A stretch of 64,000 bases of DNA from Rhea pennata. Taxonomy: Eukaryota > Chordata > Aves > Rheiformes > Rheidae. The DNA is taken from positions 3,348,001 through 3,412,000 of the forward strand of contig NW_026907680.1 in NCBI RefSeq assembly GCF_028389875.1. The letters run 5' to 3'. Shown piece after piece: positions 33,742 through 44,590 of the stretch. The number at the start of each line of letters is the position of its first letter. Within the stretch, counting starts at the first letter, position 1. Below the pieces are notes generated by a model that saw nothing but the letters and a program-made list of their open reading frames with translations, was not told the DNA's origin and did not search any database. A program made the translations under genes and the position numbers.

Positions 33742-34225
33742 AGAGGGGACGAGAGAGACACGGAGCTGCTGGAGAGAGGGCGGCGTGGGGCTGCGAAGGT
33801 GGTCGGGGGCTGGAGCAGCTGCCCTCCGAAGAACGGCTGCGAGAGCTGGGGCTGTTTAGCCTGCGGAGGAGAAGCCTGAGGGGGATCTTATCAGTGTGTC
33901 TAAGTACCTGAAGGGAGGGTGTCAAGGGGACGGGCCCAAACTCTTTTCAGTAGTGCCGTGCGACAGGACTAGAGGCAGCGGGCACAAACTGAACCAGCGG
34001 ACGCTCCGCCTGAATATGAGGAGGAATTTCTTCACAGTGACAGTGACCGAGCACTGGGAGAGGTTACCCAGAGAGGTGGAGGAGTCTCCTTCCCTAAAGA
34101 GAGATTCAAGGCCTCTCTGGATGCAGTCCTGTCTACGATGGTCTAGGTGACCCTGCCTGAGCAGGGAGGTTGGACTAGATGATCTCCACAGGTCCCTTCC
34201 AACCTTCCTGATTCTGTGATTCTGC
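33742..34225 (+). mobile_element. CR1 LINE fragment at the spacer border
   Basis: CR1 sequence from gagctgctggagagagggcg through aatttcttcacagtgac, ggagtctccttccctaa and ggtgaccctgcctgagcagg to ccttcctgattctgtgattctg. It begins exactly where arm 1 homology ends, so the arm/spacer junction lies at its 5' end. Confidence 0.9.
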
Positions 34226-34843
34226 TGAGCCTGCTCGCCTCAAGGCCAGCCTCTGGGCTCTGCTGCTCTCCTTCCTACCTGCCCTCGGTCTCTGCAACTC
34301 CACTAGTTCCCGGGTGCTACAGCCCAGGTGGCCATGGACTCTGCTGGCACCAAGCCTCCGGGGTGGCCGCTTCCCCTTCTGGCCCTGGGCACCCGCCTTC
34401 TTCCCCTCACGCCCGCAAAAGCCCAGCACTCAAGGGCACCCAAGACACACACAAGAGCTGGCAGTTCCCTCCCACCACGACGCCAGCACTGGGCCCCAGC
34501 AAGGGGGGCCCAGGCTCAAGCACTTCCTCCCCTCAGAGGCGTACAGCAGCTTTTTCCTCCTCTCCCCACAGGCCCCCTGGCCCCAGGACATGCGTTGGCC
34601 ATGGCAGGGCCCTCTCCACGCCTCTCCCCAGCACCAACAAGACGCAGCACACCCCTAGGCCACAGCCACCGCAGCTGCAGCCAAAGAGCCACAGCAGGAC
34701 TGTGACGGAGAGCTGCCCTGGCAGCAGCCCCCAAGCCCTGACTCCTCAGCTCTGCTCTTCAGGCCTCTCCAAAGTTCCCATGCTGCAAGCAGATGATCTC
34801 ACTGCACACCCAGCCAAGAGCCACCCGACTTGGGGCAGTTGGT
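34226..34843. repeat. Third copy of the CCDC81-like gene 3' flank
   Basis: Near-identical to 19095-19711 in the same orientation and to 61180-61800 inverted. Open frames of 114-303 codons here are shared by composition and are not supported as genes. It ends at the Ser-rich exon remnant next to it. Confidence 0.8.
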
Positions 34844-35060
34844 TTAATTCAGCATCAGAGAACTTCCTGTGTGCTCGCATGGCTCACAAGCAGTGCTGCT
34901 GCTGCCGTTGCCGCCGTTGTCAGGCAGTTGCGCCGTTGCCGGTCAGCGCCACTGCTGGAGAGGGCCACTCTCCAGGCTCACAGCACTTGCTGCCCATTAA
35001 AGCTCCAGCGAGCAGAAGAGGTTTGGGTGCAGGTAGGTGGGTACCATGTCATGGTGAGCT
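34844..35060 (-). pseudogene. Remnant D of a CCDC81-like terminal exon
   Basis: On the minus strand the end STACEPCEHTGSSLMLN and stop (34844-34846) match the shared C-terminus of the family. Upstream the serine codon run decays into ggcaacggcgcaactgcc-type sequence with stops, and then homology is lost. Only the last tens of codons are left. Confidence 0.7.
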
Positions 35061-36862
35061 AGTGGTAAATAGGTACCTTGCAAAGTCTTCCCCAAGACCT
35101 GGTCCCCTCCCACCTCTGCAACACTGAATATGGTGCAGTTCAAGTGTTGAAGACAGAATTAAGAAACTATGACAGAGGGAGAAAGCAGCCAGACATGTGC
35201 CCTGGCAACAGAGTGAGAACCTAACACCTTTCCTCTCTGCTTTGATCCTGCCTTAACACAACAGCGGTGTGGCTGTATTCCAGCTTATGCTGTCCCTTGT
35301 AGGATGACCTCGTAAGGCCACCGGACCAAGGATGACAGGCAGCAAACCATTGCCCATCCTGGAACAGAGTACCTGGGGCCACAGAGCAGTGGCTAATGTA
35401 GCTGGCAGCACAGTGCGTAATGCTGTGCGTTGGAGCCTATCCTGCCAGATGACCCTGCTGCTCGCCTTCCTGCATGGAGAGAAATTTTCACTGTGGTTGT
35501 TTCCAGAGCTCTCCTTCGGGCATGATCTGCAGCCCTGGGTGTTTTGTTAGGGGGTGATCCCCGTTCCTGTGGATGTGACCCCAGTCAGTGGGACCCACGT
35601 GCTTCTGCTACAGAACTGCCTTCTATGGCAGAAGCAGGTGCCCAACTTGTCAGGCTGAAATGGAGACCCTACTCCCCCTGTGCTCATGCCACCTCCCCGC
35701 GGTGTGTATTTGCAGTCCATTCCTAGGCACCCCAGAGTGCTCTGCCCAGAAGGCAGTGCCAGGCAGGAGGAAGCCATCTTCAGAAGCTGGAGCACCTGCT
35801 GAGTGGCCTGGGAATGAAGTGGACGAGAATGCCAGAGCAGTAAGTATCACTGTTGGAGGCCCTTCTTCTGCCGGTGTGCATCCTGCAAAAGCCTTGTGCT
35901 ATGGGCGCTGGCTCACAAGAGCCCTTCCCATGGGTTCACTGAGCCCTGCCCGACATCGCCCAGTCCTGCCTTCAAAGGCGCCGGTGGTGAATGTAGTTTT
36001 GGAATGCACACACTGTTGCACCTTGCTCTCCGTGAACACACCAGCAGAGCCTCTGGGGCCCTCCTGCTGGTGGCACTGGAAGTGCTGGGCCTTTCTGTGA
36101 TAGAAAGTGAAGAGTTTCTGCTCAGCTCTGTCATAATTCAGATGCCTGGTTCAAAGAGAATGGGATGTTCAGCCTTTCTGGGCTTCCCTTCAGGGTAAAA
36201 GGGTGCTGACAGGAAGGCTCCCGGGAAGGCTCAGAGCAGAGGCTGGGGAAGAACCTTCCCTTCTGCAAAATGGAGCTGCCATAGCCCCCCCCTACCCCCT
36301 CCTGTCCTCCCTAGCAGGACTGCCCTGCACATTGCCCTAGAGTTTAGTGAGCTGCCTTCCCCTGCGCTTGCCTCCCTTGACTCCATGCTCTTCTGGATCA
36401 GCCTTTTGGCTCTTCCCTTGACAAAAGCCTGCCAGAACATTTAGCTCTTTGCCCATATTCCCCTGCAGCTGCTCTTGTGTGGAATGGAGGGGCTGCTGTG
36501 AGCAAAAGCAATGGGTGTTTCTGCAGTTCTGAGAGGCAGCTTCTTCTCCGGAGCATGGAAACATGGGCTGCCCTTGCCAGGAGCAAGAGCCTTTACTTGG
36601 CAGCATCTCACCTCTCTTTCTCACCTTTGCAGATGAAAATACGCAGGGATTCAATCCCGACAGCCACTAAAGCAGCTTCGATTGTGTCCCTTGAACCTCT
36701 TCCAAGTATTTTTCCAACGTGAGTACTTTGCCTTCCTTCTTTCCCCCTGCCTCACAAAGGCAGCAGCCTCTCCGCACAGGTTTGTTAGGGCTGCAGTGCC
36801 AGGGCTGGGGGAGGCTGCTCTGAAAGTGCTTTGGGAACAAGTCTTCCCAGCGGCTGGGTCCC

Positions 36863-37584
36863 TCTTATAGTTAGATTCCCGGGGGCCATATGCCCAGGTT
36901 GGCAAGCCGGCACAAACTCACTCACACACACACACACACAAACACTCTTTAGGAGCAAGCAGTTTATTAGTAGATACTTACGAACAGACCGACCCAATGG
37001 TAATCTCGAGGACCACCTCAATGCTTGTCCCAATCATCTGCATGATGAGAGAGCGAGAATCGGCAGGTACAATCTTTTCGGATGTCCCCGAGGAGGCAAC
37101 GTGGTCCTCTGTTGTGTAGCAGCCTCTCTCTCCTTCAGAAAAACTCCGGTATTTATGATTACTTGTGGTAGGCGGGAGTCCCGGCACCTGGGGCCAGCAA
37201 GTGCAGGGAGTCTAGTCCAACTCCACCCCGGTTGCATAACCAGGCTATGATACTGCGCACGCGTGCAGACTTATTTCGGGGGCCACATTTGGCTTTGGGG
37301 GTCGCTATTTCACTACTCTTCAGCTTCTGACCTTCATGTTGACCGCTTCTCATGGTGATTCTGTAGCTGGAAGCCACCGAATCTACATGTAACCAACCAC
37401 TGTTCTTTCTCACAGATTCCCAAGACCTTGTCAGTTACTTATTTGTATCCCGCTTAACACAGCGGTATTGTTCAGGCACTGAAAAGTTACAACACTAGAC
37501 TATTCCCACCAAGTATCAGGTAGTACAGATACAAAAAGTTACAACACGGACCATTCCCATCAAGTGTCAGGTAGCAGGGATACA
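36863..37584 (-). mobile_element. Solo LTR of an endogenous retrovirus
   Basis: Compared with the homologous place in the full copy (about 56472), copy B has an extra block of about 722 bp. On the minus strand it begins TGTATCCCTGCTACC and holds a TATA-like CATAAATACC (about 37147-37157) and a polyadenylation signal AATAAA (36963-36968) followed by a GT-rich stretch. It ends near CTAACTATAAGA. The flanks gggac / gcgac look like a 5-bp target duplication with one change. No internal retroviral genes remain. The exact terminal bases are uncertain. Confidence 0.7.
36921..36945. repeat. (CA)n microsatellite inside the LTR
   Basis: A run of actcacacacacacacacac, just beyond the LTR polyadenylation signal on the minus strand (GT-rich downstream element). 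Confidence 0.8.
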
Positions 37585-38739
37585 GTCGCAGTGACCTGCA
37601 TGCATGCTCTGCCTACATCTGGGCTCTGAGGGTGGGGAGAGGGTTCTGCAGAACTCTGTGATGTCGTCCACCTGCTAAGGGCTTTGTGTGTAAATGCTTG
37701 ATGCCTTTCTCCTTCTTTGACACTGGGTGCCCAGCACCAACCTATTGCCCACCCCTGAACACAGAGTCTTTGGGGCCACGGAGCAGTCTTGTGTAGTTGG
37801 CAGGACAGCAGGTAATGGTGTGTTTCAGAGCCTGTCCTGGCAGATGACCCTGCTGCTCTCCTCACTGCCTGGAGAGAGTCTCCCTTGGGCTCCTGGAGCT
37901 CTCCTTCAGGCATGACGTGCAGCCCCAGGTGTTTTGATGGGAGGTGATGCTCTGATGTGGCCCCAGTCAGTGGAAGCCCTGTGCTTCTGCTGCAGAATTG
38001 CCTTCTGCTGCAGGAGCAGGTGTGAAGCTGGTGAGGGCCAGGTGGGGACCCTACTCTCCCTGTGCTCATATCACCTCTCCGCGGTGTGTATTTGCAGGCC
38101 GGTGCCAGTCAACTCAGAGTGCTCTGCACAGAGTGCAGCAGCGGGCAGGAAGAAGGAACGGAGAGAAGCCCGAGCACTAGTGCATGTCCTCTGAGCGAGG
38201 ACCATCAGAGGTCTGGAGTGGTAAGTGCTCCTCATTGAGGCCCTTCATGTGCCAGCCTGCTCTCTGCCCAGGCCTTGTGCTATGGGTGCTGGTTGTACAA
38301 GAGCCCTGCTGGGCCCTGGAAGGCTTTGCGCAGGGCTTTGTTTTCAGAGATGCCAGCTGTGCTCTACTTCTGCAATGTATCTGCCTCTCCAGCGCTCTCT
38401 GTGAGCAACCCAACAAAGCCTCTGGGGCTCTCTGCTTGGTGGCTGTGGAACTGCAGGGCGTTTCCACGCTAGAAGATGGAGAGTTTCTCTTCAGCTGTGT
38501 GATGAGTAAGATCTTAGGTGTGAACAAGCAAGGGATGTTCAGCCTTGCTGGGCTTCCCTTCAGGGCAGAAGGGTGCTGACAGGAAGGCTCACGGGAAGAG
38601 TTAGGGAACAGGCCTTTCCCTTGCGGGAAAAGAGACCGGCTCTGGCCCCCACTGCACACCCCTGTCCTCCCTAGCAGGACGGCCTTGGCCTTTCTGCCAC
38701 AGGAGGGCACAGCCTGTTCCTTTCTGCCTCCTTCTCCAG

Positions 38740-39360
38740 GGGGAAGAAGAGTCATGGGCGGAGACAGGGACAAGCAGGAGAAAGAGCAGCATCAGTGGCA
38801 GTGTCAGCGGCAGACCCGGTGGCAACAGAAGACAGAGCAGCAGTGGCAGGGGCAGTGGCAGCATCAGTGGCAGCCACAGTGCCGGCAGCAGCCCCACTGG
38901 CAGTGGCAGTGGGAGCCCCAGTGGCAGACAGAGCGGCAGCCCCACCGGGAGCCCCAGTGGCACTGGGAAACCCACTGTCAGACAGAGCGACAGCCCCAGT
39001 GTCAGCAGCAGCCTCACTGGCAGTGGCAGTGGAAGCTCCAGCTGCAGGCACAGCGGCAGCTCCAGTGCCAGTGTCAGACAGAGCGGCAGCGGCAGTGGAA
39101 GCTCCAGTGGTGGGGACAGCAGCAGATCCACTGGCGGTGGCAGCAGCAGTGGAAGCCCCGGTGGCGGGCACAGCGGCAGCCCCAGGGGCAGGCGCAGTCG
39201 AAGACCACATGTCAGACAGAGGGGAAGCGGCAGTGGGAGCCCCGGGGGCAGCGGCGGTGGCCACAGCAGCAGCCACAACGGCGGCAGCGGCGGCAGCAGC
39301 AGCAGCAGCTCTGCTTGTGAGCCGCGCGAGCACCCAGGAAGTTCTTGTGTGCTGAATTAA
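38740..39360 (+). pseudogene. Ser/Gly-rich terminal exon of copy B
   Basis: The acceptor cttctccag at 38731-38739 is followed by an ATG-less open frame of 206 codons: RRKSSISGSVSGRPGG, then GSGSGSPSGRQSGSPTGSPS-type repeats, then the family end. It is shorter than the 313-codon tail in the full copy. The exon is open although the exon before it in this copy is frameshifted. Confidence 0.65.
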
Positions 39361-39499
39361 ACCAGCTGCCCCAGGCCGGGTGGCTCTTGGCGGGGTGTGC
39401 GGCGCGCTCGCCCGCCTGCAGCGCTGCAGCTCTGGGGAGGCCTGAGGAGCGGAGCGGAGCAGCCCGGGCTCGGGGCCAGGAAGGCTCCTCCTCACAGCG

Positions 39500-39990
39500 G
39501 CTGCTCCCGCGAGGCGCCAGGGAGGGGGCGGGGCTCGGCAGCCGCGCTGCCTGCTGGGATTGCAGTTCCCGGCGCGGGGCGGCAGCGGCATCGCTGGGCC
39601 TGGGGGAGGGAGGGGGCGCGGGGAGGGGCCCAGGCGTCCGAGCCGGCGCTCAGGTAACGGGGGTGGGGGGAGGGTGCTCGGACGCCTGGGCCCCTGACGT
39701 GGGAAGGGATGGGGACTTCCTGGGCACGTGGAAGGAGGGGCCCAGACGGCTGGGCCCCTGGGGTAGGGGGAGGCAATGGGGTGTCCGGATGCCTGGGCCC
39801 TGGAGTCAGGGCGGGGCAGAGGGATGCCCGTACGCCTGGGCCGCTCGCGTAGTGGGCAGAAGAGAGGTGCCCGGACACCTGGGCCCCTCGGGTAGAGGCG
39901 GGCAGGAGAATGCCCAGATGCCTGGGCCCCTGGGGTGCAGGGGGGCAGAGGGGTGCCTGGACCCCTGGGGTGGGGGGGAGCAGGGGGGAT
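39500..39990 (+). promoter_or_regulatory. CpG promoter and minisatellite of the CARD gene (arm 2)
   Basis: Inverted equivalent of 33740-33290. The ZNF143-like element is on the minus strand at 39550-39569 (ctgctgggattgcagttccc). Downstream, gcctgggcccctggggt-type units repeat about every 40-65 bp to about 39985, followed by gtgtgcgtggggctgccgt repeats at 40023-40060. No first coding exon could be fixed between here and 40670. Confidence 0.5.
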
Positions 39991-40670
39991 GTTGTCCCAC
40001 TGGTCCCCATTGCCCTGCACATGGGTGTGCGTGGGGCTGCCGTGTGCGTGGGGCTGCCGTGTCCATGTCTTTGCCTGTGAAAGGGGCAGCCGTATCCTTG
40101 GTGTGTGTGTGTCTCATTGGCATGTGTGTGGGACAGCCGTGCCATTGGCGTGTGCATGTCATTGGCGTATTATTGGGGCGGCCATGTTGACATGTGCAGG
40201 GTTGCTGCAGAACAAACCAAGGGTGATGAGCTCGATTGACTGTTTTTGCCATGACACTGTCTGAAATTAGCTTAAAACTCCAATGCAGTGAGTTCCCAGC
40301 AAGACATACGGGTTGAACCAGGTGATGGGATGTTTCCTCCCTGTCAGAGGTGCTCATGGAACATCATCCGTAGCTCCAGCATTTCCCATGGCCAGTTCAC
40401 ACCGCGCAGTGGTGGTCTCTGATAGGGCTGCGGTTAGCTGTGCTGTCACTTGATGGCACTGGCTCGCTGGGGATGGGAGCAGCCGTGAGAGAGGGTCACC
40501 AGCAAGGCTGGGAGGTGGCCTGGGAGTCCTGGTCCCCTAAGGGAAGGAGCCTCCTTTGTTAAGGTGTCTGCTCTGTCCCTCCCTTCTGCAGCGCCCCATC
40601 GACTGTGCAAGATTGGAGCTCCCTCCCATTGCTTCCCCTCTCATTTCTTTTCTGTTTTGCTGTCCCACAG

Positions 40671-41302
40671 GCTTTAGGGGCAGAGAACAAATCCCCAAAT
40701 CTGCTCAAATGTTGGCAGTGACAGGTGAGACTTTTGGGGGCAAAACGCCACAAAACCAGGGGCTGCGGCTCAAACATCCACTCTAAAACATAGCATTGGC
40801 CCCGGCACAGCCCCAGTTTGAATTAGACATTCACACTAGAATGCTTTCGGCTTTCGGCTAGACGGTGCCATCACCCACTAATAGCAGAGAGGACTGGGTG
40901 CTCAGTGGTGCCATTCATTTCCTCCTTGGGTCGTGCTAGCTCAGGCAAACCCCGCTGTGAAGTGGCTGCTGCTCCATGACCTGTGAAGCAGCTGAAGGAG
41001 CACCAGTGTGTCCACAGATGACTAACCCTTTGCTTCTGGCCTCCCCAGGGGAACACTTTGTTGATAGGCACCGAGTGGAGCTGATTGAACGTGTTGTTGA
41101 AGTGAAAGGTGTCCTGGACCTCCTGCTCGGGGACATTCTGGACTTTGAGCAATACCAAAGAATTCTGGCGGAGAAACCATCCCACACCATGATGCGTGAG
41201 CTGTTCAGGCTGATGCCGAGCTGGACTCCCTGGTGCAAGGATCGCCTGTACGAGGCCCTGAAGAAAAAGCCCCCACCCCTCGTTGAAGCCCTTGAGAAGT
41301 AA
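40671..41302 (+). CDS. CARD-containing protein, ASC/NLRP1-type CARD (3' exons, arm 2 copy)
   Basis: Exon 40671-40724 (54 nt, phase 1 to phase 1; FRGREQIPKSAQMLAVT) has acceptor gtcccacag and donor gtgaga. Exon 41049-41302 begins after ctccccag and ends at a TAA. The second exon is a CARD of 83 residues: HFVDRHRVELIERV, then LDLLLGDILDFEQYQRILAE, then MMRELFRLMPSWTPWCKDRL and PPPLVEALEK. The pattern HFVDxHRxxLI...EQYQ...AE...MRxLF...W...CKD is that of ASC (PYCARD) and NLRP1. In those proteins it makes CARD-CARD contacts with caspase-1 during inflammasome assembly. Upstream exons are not resolved, so it could be CARD-only, ASC-like or the end of a larger sensor. No pyrin, FIIND or NACHT domain was found nearby. 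The arm 1 copy has the same CARD. Confidence 0.75.
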
Positions 41303-41419
41303 TTTGCCGAGGCACTGACTGCTCTGTGATACAGAGGAGTTCTTCCATGGAGAAGCAAAGTTCCTCTAGGCAGCTCACAAGTGACTTCACAAATGGCAGC
41401 ATCATCAAATCACTGAATC

Positions 41420-42135
41420 AACGCATTGCTGAAGTTGGAAAGCACCTCTGGAAGAGAACATCTGCCTCCACCCTCTTTTCTTTTATACCTGGAGGTATAC
41501 CTGGAGCATGCTGACTGAGACTGTGTCCAGTTGGGTTTTGAGCAGCAGCAAGGATGGAGACTCACAGTCCTGCTGAGCAACTTGGTCTGGTGTTCCATCG
41601 CTCTTGCAGTGGAAAGTCTTTTCTTACATTTCAATAGAATTTCTTGTATTTCTACATGTGCCTGTTGCCTCCCATCCTGCCACTGGCTGTCACAGAAGAA
41701 TCTGTCTCTGTCTTCTTTATGCCATGTCCCCATCAGGTACTTCTGTACATTCAAATTGCTCTGAGCCTTCTCCCCTTATACACTGAACAGGCCCAGCTAT
41801 CTCTGTCTCTCCTCATACAGGAGATGCTCCAGGCCCTTAGTCTTCTTTGTGGTTGGACTCACTCCAGTAGGTCCATGTTTCTCTTGTGCTGGTGGACCAA
41901 GCTCTCCAGGTGCGGCCTCACCTGTGCTGAGCAGAGGGGAAGGATCACCTGCCTCCACCTGCTGGCAATGCACTTCCTGATGCAGCCCAGGATACCATGG
42001 CTGCTCTTTGCCACCAGAGCACATTGCTGGTTCATGGTCAGCTTGGTGCCCACCACAGCCCCCAGGTCCTTCTCTGAAAAGCTCTTTTCCAGCACAGCCA
42101 GGTATCAGCACCCCTCCCTGGTTACACACCAAGTC
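41420..42135 (-). mobile_element. CR1 LINE fragment (arm 2)
   Basis: Inverted counterpart of 31190-31917 with minor substitutions and small indels (for example an extra aga near 41456). It is shared by both arms and so older than the duplication. Confidence 0.9.
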
Positions 42136-42239
42136 CCTGCTTCATCAGGACATTGATGAAGAAGCAATGGGAGACAGCGTGGAGCCCTCCTGGAGGCAGC
42201 TGTACAACACCTGCTGCTCTCCCCTCCGGCACTGAGCTT

Positions 42240-42810
42240 GCCAACACCCCTGCTGCCTCCGCAGGGTGGTTGCTCCTACCCAGGCACTAACAGCAGCCTT
42301 GTGGCCACTGGTGGCCTCTCAGGTCTTGAGGCGCAAGTGAGCTCACTAGCAGAAGCAGCAGCAAGGTTCCTCCTCCTGGCTTCCAGGTGGGTGGGGCTGG
42401 AATCACCTCCCTGTCAGCACTGACACCATTTTCCTGCTGCGAGGCTCCCGGGTGCACGGCACAAGTGCCTTCACGCTCAGCATCAAAGCCTTCTGCCTGC
42501 CACTGGTCTCTCCGGGCCTGAGGGAGTAGTGGCCTCGCAGTCAGCACTGCCATCCTGGGCCTGCCACTGTCCTGTCAGGTCCTGAGGCAGAAGTGACCTC
42601 CTGAAGTGGAGCAGCAGCAGTGGGCCTGCTCCTGTCCTATCAGAAGTGACCTCGGAAGCTCCCAAAGGGGCACTGGGCCTGGTGCTGGTGGTTCTTCGGG
42701 AGAAGTGGCATCAGAACCAGGAGGAAATCCACGTGCCTGCTGCTGGCCTAGGAGCTGATGAGGCGCAAGTCACCTCCCAAGCACCACTGAAGCCAAGTGA
42801 CGGCTCCTGC
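42240..42810. repeat. Degenerate GC-rich tandem repeat (arm 2)
   Basis: Inverted copy of 30520-31090 with the same recurring gaggcagaagtgacctc-type phrases. No gene seen. Confidence 0.5.
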
Positions 42811-43589
42811 CTCTCAGGGACTGAGAAATCCTAAGTAGAAGAGAATTTCCGAGCTCTTTCTTCCCCGCAGTACAACCACTCTTCCTCAGCAGCCCTTGGA
42901 AGGAACTTCCCCTGTCCCAGCAGCCTGGGATCACTGCCCTCCAAGGGGCACGCGTGCAGCTGTGGGATGACAAATGCAGGTGTTCGATGACGGCAGAGAA
43001 CTCGCTGAGAAACTCGTGTTACTGAGACACCCTTTGCTCTGCCCTTCAGCAGGGCTACAGCTCTGGCGTGACCAGCAAGTCACAGTAACCGAAAGCTTGG
43101 CTCGTCTGTCAGGCCAGCTTCTAGAAAGGATTGAGGAATGAGGAGGCGGGGACAGACACACCTGTATCTTAACATCCCTGGACTTCTTCTCAGAGGAAGT
43201 GTCCCCAGAGTGGCAGCATGGTTAATCTAATGCCTGAAAGCCTCTAGAGCTGCAACATTAATGTATCTCCAAACCAACGTGGCATAGTGAAACTCGTATA
43301 ACAAAACCACACTGTAGTTGTCTTGGCACTCCTCTCACTCAACTGTGCTTTTACAGCCACCTCCAGAGGCGCACGGAAGCAGCAACAATCTGTAGTGCCC
43401 AGCGCTGCCGGCTGAGCCCTCGGAAAGCTTTCGGCTTCACTACAGGGTTTTCCAGTGCATGAGGACTGAAGTAGGGGACACAGAACAGATCCAAGAGCAA
43501 TGTGCTCAGTGCTAAGAGAACGCTGAAAACGCTACATGTCTGTAGCCGGAAGAGAATGGAAGGGAGCAGAGGGACTGCTGTGGCTAAAA

Positions 43590-44060
43590 GGCAGCGCCTG
43601 CCTGGAGCAAGACCACACGTGTGCTTCCATACAAAATACTTAGGCAGCTCCACCAAGCTGCAGAAGAAAGGTTAGCCAGTTGGTTACTTGCACGAGAAGG
43701 CATATGGACTTTACGGCGCCAGACAAGCTCCATATCCCTGCAGGCTTGTTAGAGGGAAGTGCAGTGTGCCTGGCAGGTTTGAAACCCCTTGGAGTTTAGG
43801 TTCAGCCTGCGGCAAGGATTTCTCACAGCCAGACCATTTAGTGGGAAACCATTACCGTGCTGTGTAAAGCAAATATTTTTCACCAGCTTTGCATAGTCTG
43901 TTGTGCAAGCCACATCCTTTCTGCTCAGAATATCACGATTCCTCTGTATTGCCCTGGAAAGTGGAGTCGTGGGGTACATCTGCATTTGCTGCAGATTCTT
44001 CAGTAGATGCGTGGAGGCCAACACATGCACTTCCAACTTCACCTGCACCTGGGAGAGGGG
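43590..44060 (-). other. Putative terminal exon pair of an unidentified gene (arm 2)
   Basis: Minus-strand counterpart of 29281-29749. Both stretches remain open with a few substitutions (for example KNLQQM for KDLQQM), and the candidate donor and acceptor are kept. The family is not recognised. Confidence 0.3.
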
Positions 44061-44282
44061 AAAAAATCCAGTGTTAGTTTTACAGCACACGTAGCCCAAA
44101 GCGTTTGTGGAAATAAATAGTACATGGGACTGGACGGTGCAAAAATGTAGAGAGATGTAAAGCCCTCAGAGGAACTCAAAATGAAAGGGGACCCACACAG
44201 AGGAAGACATTTGATTTTTTGTGTTTGATTATCACTCAACGGGCTCTTGAAAGAGAGTGAAGGAAATTCAACTGGATATCCC

Positions 44283-44590
44283 CGTCAAAGGGATGGGGCC
44301 GAACTCTTTTCACTAGTGCCACGCAACAGGACAAGAGGCAACGGGCACAAACTGAACCAGTGGAAGCTCCACCTCAATATGAGGAGGAATTTCTTTCCTG
44401 TAAGAGTGACTGAGCACTGGGAGAGGTTTCCCAGAGACATTGTGGAGTCTCCTTCTCTGGGGAGATTCAGACCCTGCCCGGATGCAACCCTGTCTAACAT
44501 GGTCGAGGTGACCCTGCCTGAGCAGGGAGGTTGGACTAGATGATCTCCTGAGGCCCCTTCCAACCTTACCCATTCTGTGATTCTGTGATA
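44283..44590 (+). mobile_element. CR1 LINE insertion present only in arm 2
   Basis: CR1 3' part from gatggggccgaactctttt through gaggaggaatttctttc and ggtgaccctgcctgagcagg to ccattctgtgattctgtgat. It interrupts ggatat...gatatgcacc, which is continuous in arm 1 near 29055-29065. This indicates an insertion with a short target duplication (gatat). Confidence 0.85.

Larger units (their letters stand above)
35300..39360 (+). pseudogene. CCDC81-like copy B, partial and frameshifted
   Basis: Recognisable exons are 35716-35839 (124 nt, d type, open), 36633-36718 (86 nt, a type, open), 38098-38220 (123 nt, d type) and a terminal exon 38740-39360 (621 nt, 206 codons plus stop). Against 56968-57094 in the full copy, the third exon lacks one codon and one further base (cactagtgcatg against cactagctgcatg). 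The frame is lost and reaches a TGA. No HU exons and no equivalent of the 255-nt acidic exon are present. A solo LTR sits in the intron after 36718. The terminal exon encodes a Ser/Gly-rich tail starting GEEESWAETGTSRRKSS and ending CEPREHPGSSCVLN. Confidence 0.75.

Noticed and set aside
38752..40020. 422-codon minus-strand frame over the copy B tail and the CARD promoter
   Set aside because: It runs through a minisatellite, a promoter and the antisense of the Ser-rich exon; no coherent protein.
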